Source: an uncultured Prevotella sp. (lineage in GTDB: Bacteria; Bacteroidota; Bacteroidia; Bacteroidales; Bacteroidaceae). From it: 14,311 nucleotides of DNA. The translations under genes and the position numbers were made by a program. This document shows, one piece after another, positions 1 through 6,196 of the stretch (the first letter of the stretch is position 1; every line of letters starts with the position of its first letter). Under the pieces are notes generated by a model. That model saw only the letters and a program-made list of their open reading frames with translations. It was not told where the DNA came from and made no database searches. Location: NCBI GenBank assembly GCA_937907705.1, contig CALCVP010000016.1, forward strand, positions 1-14,311. Direction: 5' to 3'.

Positions 1-730
1 ACTTAACGGGTGATTTCAGCATTTGTTTTTCGGAACATCTAACTGGACACCCTATCAAATAACCGTCGATGAAAGCCTGGTGCAACGCAGCTTTGAAGAT
101 AGAGAAGTAGGTTGCTGCCGTATTTTGAGATATGGTACCGCTCTTGCCACCACCTTGTGGAACCGTTGTTATCCATTGCTTGAAATCCTCTATCAATCTC
201 AGGTCTATCTCCGAAAAGAGGATAGAGTCGCCTTTTGCAAACAGTTTCAACAATTCATACACACGTTTCCAGTTGATGATGATGGATTTCGAACCATTCC
301 CATGCCTCTTTTCCGACACATACTTCACATATTCGATAAAATTGCATTTCGAGCGTTCGTTCTGTTCTGCCTGGGCAGCTTCCACATTCGTGTACAGGGC
401 GGCATTGTCATATTCTCGCTGCCTTGCCTCCCGTATCTTGTCTGCATACAGACAGGCTCGTTGGTCGGCGGCAGACTTGCATTGTATCACACCGTTCACA
501 TCACGTTTTGGCATATATGCCTCCTTGCCGTCAGCCCCTCCACGTGTCGTCTTGGCCTTGTCCCATAATGGAGTTGTCACCACACGGTTGATATTCTCTC
601 TGATGCGCTTTGGCTTGCCGTTTGCCTTCTCGTACACAGGGTACGACTCGACAACGAGATACCACTCGTTGGCATAGCGAGATTTTCTTAGTTTCACAGA
701 AACCTTCGTATTATGGAATGTCCTTCTCAT
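1..730 (-). CDS. Tyrosine-type site-specific recombinase (integrase), N-terminal part, runs off the window edge
   Basis: An open frame on the minus strand begins at the ATG at 730-728 and continues without a stop to base 1 (243 codons, 3' end missing). The protein starts MRRTFHNTKVSVKLRKSRYA, resembling the N-terminal arm-type DNA-binding region of Bacteroides integrases of about 400 residues. A SAM-like core-binding domain follows at roughly residues 130-222, with features such as FIEYVKYVSEKRH, FSEIDLRLIEDFKQWI and SQNTAATYFSIFKAALHQAF. The catalytic domain (R..K..HxxR..H..Y) would lie outside the window, so activity cannot be judged. The gene begins 9 bases after the stop of the HTH gene and is probably co-transcribed with it. 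Such pairs sit at the ends of integrative or mobilizable elements. After DGYL (about base 56) the sequence no longer resembles what I expect for the family; this may be variation or a junction with another insertion. The family call is by recognition; mobility is inferred. Confidence 0.8.
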   Translation of the reverse strand, partial: MRRTFHNTKVSVKLRKSRYANEWYLVVESYPVYEKANGKPKRIRENINRVVTTPLWDKAKTTRGGADGKEAYMPKRDVNGVIQCKSAADQRACLYADKIREARQREYDNAALYTNVEAAQAEQNERSKCNFIEYVKYVSEKRHGNGSKSIIINWKRVYELLKLFAKGDSILFSEIDLRLIEDFKQWITTVPQGGGKSGTISQNTAATYFSIFKAALHQAFIDGYLIGCPVRCSEKQMLKSPVK

Positions 731-739
731 ATTTTTTAT

Positions 740-1333
740 TTATTTGTATAGATTGTCAATTTCATACTTTGGAACATACACATAGTTTCCAATCTGTCGT
801 GTTGGAATACCATATTTCCGGATATGCAGATACACTGTACTATCGTCAATTTTGTACTTCTTGCTTATCTCACCAATAGTATAGCAGTTCTCTGGCTCCA
901 AGTTATAGAGCTTTGGCAATCTCTTGGCAGGTTTCTTGTCAAAGTTCCTTTTGGGGAAATATTTCTCCAGTTCCTTTCTGCTCACCCGGATGAGCCGAAC
1001 CCCCAAATTGATGGACGGAATGCTTCCGTCATGGATGTATTGGTAGAGCGAAGTCCTGCTCACCGAGTACATAGCCACCGCCTCAGGAACCGTTATGTAG
1101 TCCCTGTCATCATCTATTTGTTCCGTCAACTCTTGAAGCTTTTTCAGCTTCTTTGCCTCACGTTTGCGTCGAGTGTACGCCACTTGTCCACACTTCTCCG
1201 AACAGTAGCGAGACTCCAGAGTCTTTGCGAAAAATGGATTTCCGCACACCTCGCACCTGCGTTCTATTTGAAATTTAGCCTTACCCATATTCTGCTTACA
1301 TTTTACCCATTTACTTACAGTTTTTAACGGCAT
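740..1333 (-). CDS. Small DNA-binding protein with Cys4 zinc finger and two helix-turn-helix (excisionase/MerR-like) domains
   Basis: This 197-residue protein has three visible parts. Residues 27-48 hold a Cys4 cluster (C27-x2-C30, C44-x3-C48) that probably binds zinc, followed by a basic lysine/arginine-rich stretch (55-66). Residues 78-126 are a helix-turn-helix/excisionase-like domain (ITVPEAVAMYSVSRTSLYQY, then INLGVRLIRVSRKELEKYF). Residues 150-196 form a second, divergent copy (YTIGEISKKYKIDDSTVYLH, ending VYVPKYEIDNLYK). Genes of this kind accompany integrases in Bacteroidetes mobile elements and are thought to act as regulators or recombination directionality factors; the role here is inferred. 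The integrase starts 9 bases downstream in the same direction, suggesting an operon. The start is uncertain: the ATG at 1288 (MGKAKFQIERRCEVCG) fits related proteins well, while the ATG at 1333 adds 15 unremarkable residues. Direct repeats and a palindrome lie just upstream. Confidence 0.8.
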   Translation of the reverse strand: MPLKTVSKWVKCKQNMGKAKFQIERRCEVCGNPFFAKTLESRYCSEKCGQVAYTRRKREAKKLKKLQELTEQIDDDRDYITVPEAVAMYSVSRTSLYQYIHDGSIPSINLGVRLIRVSRKELEKYFPKRNFDKKPAKRLPKLYNLEPENCYTIGEISKKYKIDDSTVYLHIRKYGIPTRQIGNYVYVPKYEIDNLYK

Positions 1334-1379
1334 AGACGCTTAAGTACAAATAAGTCCGACCTTATAGACGTTTAAGTCC
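1332..1379. repeat. Direct repeat pair plus a half copy upstream of the HTH/integrase operon
   Basis: ATAGACGCTTAAGTAC (1332-1347) recurs as ATAGACGTTTAAGTCC (1364-1379), 14 of 16 bases identical and 32 bases apart. A further TAAGTCC lies between them at 1351-1357. The repeats sit immediately upstream of, and overlap, the longer start of the HTH gene. Repeated sites there could be operators for the HTH protein or arm-type sites for the integrase and excisionase. Function is inferred; only the repetition is seen. Confidence 0.55.
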
Positions 1380-1381
1380 TG

Positions 1382-1397
1382 TGCCAAATATGTGGCA
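1382..1397. promoter_or_regulatory. Near-perfect 16-base palindrome, candidate operator of the HTH/integrase operon
   Basis: TGCCAAATATGTGGCA reads almost identically on the other strand (14 of 16 positions symmetric; arms TGCCA and TGGCA). On the minus strand it contains CATATTTG, which matches TAnnTTTG at all but the first base, so a promoter -7 element may coincide with the operator. No TTTG lies 19-21 bases further upstream, so the promoter assignment is weak. The position fits autoregulation of the HTH gene. Confidence 0.4.
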
Positions 1398-1453
1398 ATA
1401 TATACGGCTATTTTCTGAGTTGACCAAATTAATTTAGAAATATTAAGAAACAG

Positions 1454-1490
1454 AAAAAGCCGTGCAACTCATTGAGTTACACGGCTTTCT
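1454..1490 (-). terminator. dnaK: Rho-independent-type terminator of dnaK
   Basis: The arms AAAGCCGTG-c-AACTCA (1456-1471) and TGAGTT-a-CACGGCTTT (1473-1488) pair with one internal mismatch around a tiny loop. On the minus strand the hairpin is followed by TTTTTCTG. It lies about 40 bases after the dnaK stop codon and separates dnaK from the mobile-element operon transcribed in the same direction. The A-rich upstream side would let it work in both directions. Confidence 0.8.
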
Positions 1491-1530
1491 TATAATTATT
1501 TTATTAAGCCTTACGATATTTTTATCGACC

Positions 1531-3468
1531 CTATTTGACCTCCTCAAAGTCTGCATCCTGCACATTATCAGAATTATTAGCATTGTTAGTATCATTCTGC
1601 TGTGCACCACCAGCGTTCTGACCATTAAAGCCGGCATCTGCACCAGACTGAGAACCTGATTGAGCACTACTTTGATACATTTGCTGAGAAGCTGTTTGCA
1701 TTACATTATTAAGATTTGCAATAGCAGAATCAATAGCTGCTACATCACCAGCTTTATGAGCATCCTTCAATTGCTGAAGAGCCTGCTCAATACTCGGTTT
1801 CTTATCAGCAGGAATCTTGTCGCCATTGTCTTTCAAGAAGTTCTCTGTGGTGAAAATCATAGAGTCAGCTTGATTCATCTTATCAATCTTCTCGCGCTCA
1901 ACTTTATCAGCAGCAGCATTAGCTTCTGCTTCAGCCTTCATACGATCAATTTCTTCTTTACTCAAACCTGAAGAAGCTTCAATACGAATAGCTTGCTCTT
2001 TACCGGTAGCCTTATCCTTTGCAGAAACTTTCAATATACCGTTAGCATCAATATCGAATGTTACCTCAATCTGTGGAACACCACGACGTGCAGGAGCGAT
2101 ACCAGTTAAATTAAACTGACCAATACTCTTATTCTGTGCAGCCATTGGACGCTCGCCTTGAAGTACATGAATTGTTACTTCAGTTTGGTTATCTGCTGCG
2201 GTTGAGAATACTTCGCTCTTCTTGCAAGGAATAGTAGTATTAGCATCTATCAATTTTGTCATGACACCACCCATAGTTTCAATACCAAGGGTAAGAGGAG
2301 TTACATCCAACAATACTATGTCGCCTACACCACCCTCTTTATTAAGGATAGCACCTTGAATACATGCACCTACGGCTACCACCTCATCAGGGTTAACACC
2401 TTTAGAAGGCTCTTTGCCAAAATAGTTCTTAACCAATGTTTGTACAGCAGGTATACGGCTTGAACCACCTACAAGAATTACCTCATCAATGTCAGCTGTG
2501 GTCAACTTAGCATCACGTATGGCATTTTGACAAGGAACAAGACAAGCTTGTATCAAGCTGTGAGCAAGCTGTTCAAACTGAGCACGTGTCAAAGTCTTAA
2601 CCAAGTGCTTTGGTACGCCACCTTCTGCCGTGATATAAGGCAAGTTTATCTCGGTAGAAGTAGAGCTTGACAACTCAATTTTAGCTTTTTCAGCAGCCTC
2701 TTTCAAACGCTGCATAGCCATAGGGTCTTTGCTCAAGTCTATACCCTCATCAGCTTTAAAGCCATTAACCAACCAATCAATGATAACTTGGTCAAAATCA
2801 TCACCACCTAAGTGGGTATCGCCATTGGTAGACAACACTTCAAATACGCCGCCACCAAATTCAAGGATAGAGATATCAAATGTACCACCACCGAGGTCGA
2901 ACACTGCTATCTTCATATCTTTATTAGCCTTATCTACGCCATAAGCCAATGCAGCTGCTGTAGGCTCATTAACAATACGACGAACATTAAGACCTGCTAT
3001 CTGTCCTGCCTCTTTAGTAGCTTGACGCTGAGAATCAGAGAAGTATGCAGGAACTGTAATAACCGCATCCGTTACTTCTTGTCCAAGATAATCTTCTGCT
3101 GTTTTCTTCATTTTCTGAAGTACCATAGCAGAAATCTCTTGTGGAGTATATTTACGCCCTTCAATGTCTACACGTGGGTAACCACCTTCGTCAACCACTG
3201 TAAATGGAACACGTTGAGCTTCCTTTTCGCATTGAGCATAGGTTTCACCCATGAAACGTTTAATAGAGTAAACCGTATTCTTTGGATTGGTAATAGCCTG
3301 ACGTTTAGCTGGATCACCGATTTTACGTTCACCATCTTTCACAAAGCCTACTACAGAAGGAGTTGTACGCTTGCCTTCGCTATTAGCTATTACGACTGGT
3401 TCGTTACCTTCGAACACTGCAACACATGAGTTTGTTGTACCTAAGTCGATTCCAATTATCTTTCCCAT
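1531..3468 (-). CDS. dnaK: Chaperone protein DnaK (Hsp70)
   Basis: DnaK is the ATP-driven cytoplasmic Hsp70 chaperone; with DnaJ and GrpE it binds exposed hydrophobic segments and helps proteins fold. The 645-residue length is normal. Signature motifs appear in order: IGIDLGTTNSCVAVFEG near the N-terminus (phosphate 1), IVNEPTAAALAYG, VFDLGGGTFDISILE (phosphate 2), VILVGGSSRIPAV (adenosine-binding region), and the interdomain linker VLLDVTPLTLGIE. The substrate-binding beta domain and helical lid follow, then a disordered Gln/Asn/Gly/Ser-rich tail ending DADFEEVK, the EEVK end being typical of bacterial DnaK. The start MGKIIGIDLG is the family start. Neither grpE nor dnaJ is adjacent, which fits Bacteroidales, where dnaK often stands alone. 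A terminator lies downstream and TGACA repeats upstream. No CIRCE element (TTAGCACTC-N9-GAGTGCTAA) is seen, so HrcA-type control is not supported. Confidence 0.98.
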   Translation of the reverse strand: MGKIIGIDLGTTNSCVAVFEGNEPVVIANSEGKRTTPSVVGFVKDGERKIGDPAKRQAITNPKNTVYSIKRFMGETYAQCEKEAQRVPFTVVDEGGYPRVDIEGRKYTPQEISAMVLQKMKKTAEDYLGQEVTDAVITVPAYFSDSQRQATKEAGQIAGLNVRRIVNEPTAAALAYGVDKANKDMKIAVFDLGGGTFDISILEFGGGVFEVLSTNGDTHLGGDDFDQVIIDWLVNGFKADEGIDLSKDPMAMQRLKEAAEKAKIELSSSTSTEINLPYITAEGGVPKHLVKTLTRAQFEQLAHSLIQACLVPCQNAIRDAKLTTADIDEVILVGGSSRIPAVQTLVKNYFGKEPSKGVNPDEVVAVGACIQGAILNKEGGVGDIVLLDVTPLTLGIETMGGVMTKLIDANTTIPCKKSEVFSTAADNQTEVTIHVLQGERPMAAQNKSIGQFNLTGIAPARRGVPQIEVTFDIDANGILKVSAKDKATGKEQAIRIEASSGLSKEEIDRMKAEAEANAAADKVEREKIDKMNQADSMIFTTENFLKDNGDKIPADKKPSIEQALQQLKDAHKAGDVAAIDSAIANLNNVMQTASQQMYQSSAQSGSQSGADAGFNGQNAGGAQQNDTNNANNSDNVQDADFEEVK

Positions 3469-3559
3469 AATTATATATATTTTTTGTTATTTCGATGTTA
3501 ATTAATTCGCTTATCTTTAGGCAAATGGTATGCCAATTATTTACTACCATTATAAGTAA

Positions 3560-3597
3560 TGTCATTTTGTCATACTGTATGTCATTACATTATGTCA
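3560..3597. repeat. Cluster of four TGTCA (TGACA on the dnaK strand) units upstream of dnaK
   Basis: TGTCA occurs at 3560, 3568, 3580 and 3593, three times as ATGTCA. On the dnaK strand these read as four TGACA units in the same orientation. The stretch between the second and third contains CATACTGTATG (3571-3581), a palindrome around one central base. The cluster lies about 90-130 bases before the dnaK start, a plausible place for a regulator or an alternative sigma factor. I know of no named regulator that I can assign to it. Confidence 0.5.
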
Positions 3598-3778
3598 ATT
3601 ATAATATTAATATGTGTAAGAAGATAAATAGCCAATGTCAGCAAGTCAGTATTACCAAAAGTCATGGCGGCACAAACCTTGTTGACCTATATAAATCAAT
3701 ATGATGGTGGTGATGTATCAAATCTCTATCATAAAGCTTCCACAAAACAAAATTAAGGCTTGTTTCACTGCGTTTTAT

Positions 3779-3809
3779 TTTGTTTTGCGCCCAACTTGCA
3801 GTATCTTTG
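3779..3809 (+). promoter_or_regulatory. topB: Bacteroidetes sigma-ABfr promoter of topB
   Basis: TTTG at 3779-3782 (-33 element) is followed after exactly 19 bases by TATCTTTG at 3802-3809 (-7 element, consensus TAnnTTTG). Transcription should start around 3813-3816. That leaves a very short leader before the ATG at 3832, with AAAGGAAA (3822-3829) just in front of it. Confidence 0.8.
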
Positions 3810-3831
3810 CACCTCAAATAGAAAGGAAATA

Positions 3832-5937
3832 ATGATTGTTTGTATAGCCGAAAAGCCCAGTGTGGCTAAAGATATAGCACGAATTTTAGGAGCCACGACC
3901 TCACATGATGGTTACATGGAGGGTAATGGATATCAAGTTACATGGACATTTGGACACTTATGTACCTTGAAAGAGCCTGACGACTATACTCCTTTATGGA
4001 AGCATTGGAGCTTAGCGGCACTGCCTATGCTTCCTCAGCGCTTTGGTATAAAATTGATTGACGATAAAGGTATACACCGACAATTTAAAGTAATAGAGCA
4101 ATTGATGAGCAAAGCTGACAGTATTATCAATTGCGGTGATGCTGGACAAGAAGGTGAGCTGATACAACGTTGGGTTATGCAAAAGGCACAAGCAAAATGT
4201 CCTGTCCAGCGATTGTGGATTTCTTCTATGACTGACGAAGCCATTAAAGAAGGCTTTAACACACTAAAAGACCAGCAACTGTACCAACCACTTTATTTGG
4301 CAGGGCTAAGCCGTGCCATCGGTGATTGGATATTAGGAATGAACGCTACCCGTCTGTATACGCTCAAATATGGACAACATCATCAGGTCCTGTCTATTGG
4401 CAGAGTGCAAACGCCAACATTAGCACTAATCGTCAATCGACAGAAAGAAATAGATAGCTTCCAGCCTGAAGCTTATTGGGTACTTTCTACAATATATCGC
4501 AATACCTTATTTACAGCTACAAAAGGAAAATTTACAAAGAAAGAAGATGGTGAAGCCTATTTTTCCAAAATAGCTGACAAACCTTTTACTATCATCAAAG
4601 TTGACAAAAAGGCTGGACGCGAACAGCCACCTCACCTCTACGACCTCACTTCTCTGCAAGTAGACTGCAACAAGAAGTTCAGCATGAGTGCAGAAATGAC
4701 GCTCAATACCATACAATCTCTTTATGAAAAGAAGTTGACCACCTACCCTCGTGTAGACACTCAATACCTTAGCGATGATATTTATCCTAAATGTCCCGCT
4801 ACCCTTAGAGGGCTTCGTGGCTATGAAGCGCTAACCAAACCGCTTGCCAATATTAAATTACCCAAAAGCAAAAAGGTATTTGACACTTCCAAAGTTACAG
4901 ACCACCACGCCATAATTCCTACAGGCTATCCTGCTTCTAACCTTACAGATTTAGAACGACATGTCTACGATTTGATAGCTCGCCGCTTTATCAGTGTATT
5001 TTATCCTGACTGCAAATTCTCCACCACTACAGTGATGGGCAAGGTTGATGATGTTGATTTTAAGGCTACAGGAAAGCAAATACTTGATGCCGGTTGGCGT
5101 AAAGTGTATGAAAAAGATGCCCCTTCAGAATCTAATGATACCGACAAACCTTCTGATGAGGAGCGCACTTTACCCGCCTTTGAAAAAGGTGAAAGTGGTA
5201 CTCATAAACCTACTCTCACAGAGAAGTGGACTACTCCTCCTAAATATTACACAGAAGCCACGCTGCTTAGAGCCATGGAAACAGCAGGAAAGTTTGTAGA
5301 TAATGAAGAGTTGCGTGCTGCCATGAAAGAAAATGGCATAGGACGTCCTTCTTCTCGTGCCAATATTATTGAAACGTTGTTTAAACGTAGATATATAAAG
5401 CGTGAACGCAAAAACATCGTTGCTACTCCTACGGGCATAGAGCTAATAGACACTATCAAGGAAGAATTGCTGAAAAGTTGCGAGCTGACTGGTATATGGG
5501 AAAAGAAATTGCGCGACATTGAACATCAAAAATACGATGCTGCCCAATTTATAACGGAGTTAAAAGAGCAAATCAACACTATTGTTCATGATGTATTGGC
5601 TGATACCAGCAACCGACATGTTACTGTGCTGACAGATGCCGACATGAAAAAGAAAATTTCTCGTAAGACTTCTGCACCGAAGAAGAAAACGGCAAATAAA
5701 AAGGTAACTTCAACAAGTTCATCAACAAAAAAAACTGGCACAACTGACAATATTGCTACAAAGTCTGTTGGCTCTACACCATCACAGGCTACAGACAATA
5801 ATATTGTTGGCAAAATATGTCCTCTCTGTGGCAAAGGACATATTATAAAAGGACGCACTGCCTACGGATGCGACCGCTGGCGTGAAGGATGCACCTATCG
5901 CTTGCCTTTCGACAGCAACAAAACAAGTAGCCAATAG
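3832..5937 (+). CDS. topB: DNA topoisomerase III (type IA)
   Basis: Type IA topoisomerases cut one DNA strand through a tyrosine and pass the other; topoisomerase III mainly decatenates DNA and resolves recombination intermediates. The 701-residue protein opens with the TOPRIM motif MIVCIAEKPSVAKDIARILG. The acidic metal site is DAGQEGELIQ from residue 103, with Gln where DAGREGE is common. SIGRVQTPTLALIV precedes the catalytic region TTYPRVDTQYLSDDIYPK, in which Tyr305 is the expected nucleophile. GIGRPSSRANIIETL is the conserved C-lobe segment. After a Lys/Ser/Thr-rich linker the protein ends with a zinc ribbon (C663, C666, C680, C687). An upstream in-frame ATG at 3760 is rejected because it precedes the promoter at 3779-3809 and family members start at MIVCIAEKPS. 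The gene stands alone between its own promoter and terminator. It looks intact; the chromosomal setting suggests a housekeeping copy, although Bacteroidales mobile elements also carry topB. Confidence 0.95.
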   Translation: MIVCIAEKPSVAKDIARILGATTSHDGYMEGNGYQVTWTFGHLCTLKEPDDYTPLWKHWSLAALPMLPQRFGIKLIDDKGIHRQFKVIEQLMSKADSIINCGDAGQEGELIQRWVMQKAQAKCPVQRLWISSMTDEAIKEGFNTLKDQQLYQPLYLAGLSRAIGDWILGMNATRLYTLKYGQHHQVLSIGRVQTPTLALIVNRQKEIDSFQPEAYWVLSTIYRNTLFTATKGKFTKKEDGEAYFSKIADKPFTIIKVDKKAGREQPPHLYDLTSLQVDCNKKFSMSAEMTLNTIQSLYEKKLTTYPRVDTQYLSDDIYPKCPATLRGLRGYEALTKPLANIKLPKSKKVFDTSKVTDHHAIIPTGYPASNLTDLERHVYDLIARRFISVFYPDCKFSTTTVMGKVDDVDFKATGKQILDAGWRKVYEKDAPSESNDTDKPSDEERTLPAFEKGESGTHKPTLTEKWTTPPKYYTEATLLRAMETAGKFVDNEELRAAMKENGIGRPSSRANIIETLFKRRYIKRERKNIVATPTGIELIDTIKEELLKSCELTGIWEKKLRDIEHQKYDAAQFITELKEQINTIVHDVLADTSNRHVTVLTDADMKKKISRKTSAPKKKTANKKVTSTSSSTKKTGTTDNIATKSVGSTPSQATDNNIVGKICPLCGKGHIIKGRTAYGCDRWREGCTYRLPFDSNKTSSQ

Positions 5938-6087
5938 GCATCATTGTCAAATGCTGCCCATAAGGTTTGAAGGCTTGTAAAGCTTATCAAAGCAAGAAAC
6001 TGCCTGTGAATTACATTATTTTAGATGACACTTTAAGTTATCTACACAATAAAGAGAGGAAAAAACAGTTATAATTATATACAATAA

Positions 6088-6121
6088 AACGAGGACTGCA
6101 CTCACAGTGTGGTCCTCTTTA
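6088..6121 (+). terminator. topB: Hairpin terminator downstream of topB
   Basis: GAGGACTGCACT (6091-6102) pairs with AGTGTGGTCCTC (6106-6117), two of the twelve pairs being G-U wobbles, around a three-base loop. It is flanked by AAAAC before and TTT after. It lies about 150 bases after the topB stop and before the lipoprotein gene. The intervening stretch 5938-6087 is AT-rich and shows nothing else. Confidence 0.7.
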
Positions 6122-6196
6122 CTGACAGACCACTAAGAACCGTTTTTGTTCATACTATAACCTTATTTACAAGATTTTTTTCAAATCAATTACACC

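Larger units (their letters stand above)
3469..3831. other. Divergent intergenic region between dnaK and topB
   Basis: This 363-base AT-rich gap holds the upstream region of dnaK (minus) and the promoter of topB (plus). Four TGTCA units lie at 3560-3597 and the topB promoter at 3779-3809. For dnaK the best -7 candidate on the minus strand is TACCATTTG near 3530, one base too long between TA and TTTG, so I do not call a dnaK promoter. A 69-codon open frame inside (3495-3704) has no recognisable features and lies across the repeats, so I do not call it a gene. Confidence 0.6.

Noticed and set aside
23..677. Two overlapping plus-strand open frames
   Set aside because: They lie opposite the integrase gene, which has a clear family sequence; their translations are of low-complexity antisense type.
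824..1327. Plus-strand open frame of 167 codons
   Set aside because: It is antisense to the HTH gene, whose zinc-finger and HTH motifs are unmistakable.
1332..1379. Repeat pair considered as a CRISPR array
   Set aside because: There are only two copies, imperfect and 16 bases long, with no regular spacers and no cas genes.
2812..3429. Plus-strand open frame of 205 codons opposite dnaK
   Set aside because: It is an antisense shadow of a highly conserved gene with no start signal or family features.
3469..3600. CIRCE/HrcA operator upstream of dnaK
   Set aside because: I looked for TTAGCACTC-N9-GAGTGCTAA and found no copy or near copy.
3495..3704. Plus-strand 69-codon frame between dnaK and topB
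   Set aside because: It crosses the TGTCA repeat region, has no recognisable domain, and lies upstream of the topB promoter.
3760..3831. Upstream start for topB
   Set aside because: This ATG lies before the promoter at 3779-3809, and the extra residues do not belong to the topoisomerase family.
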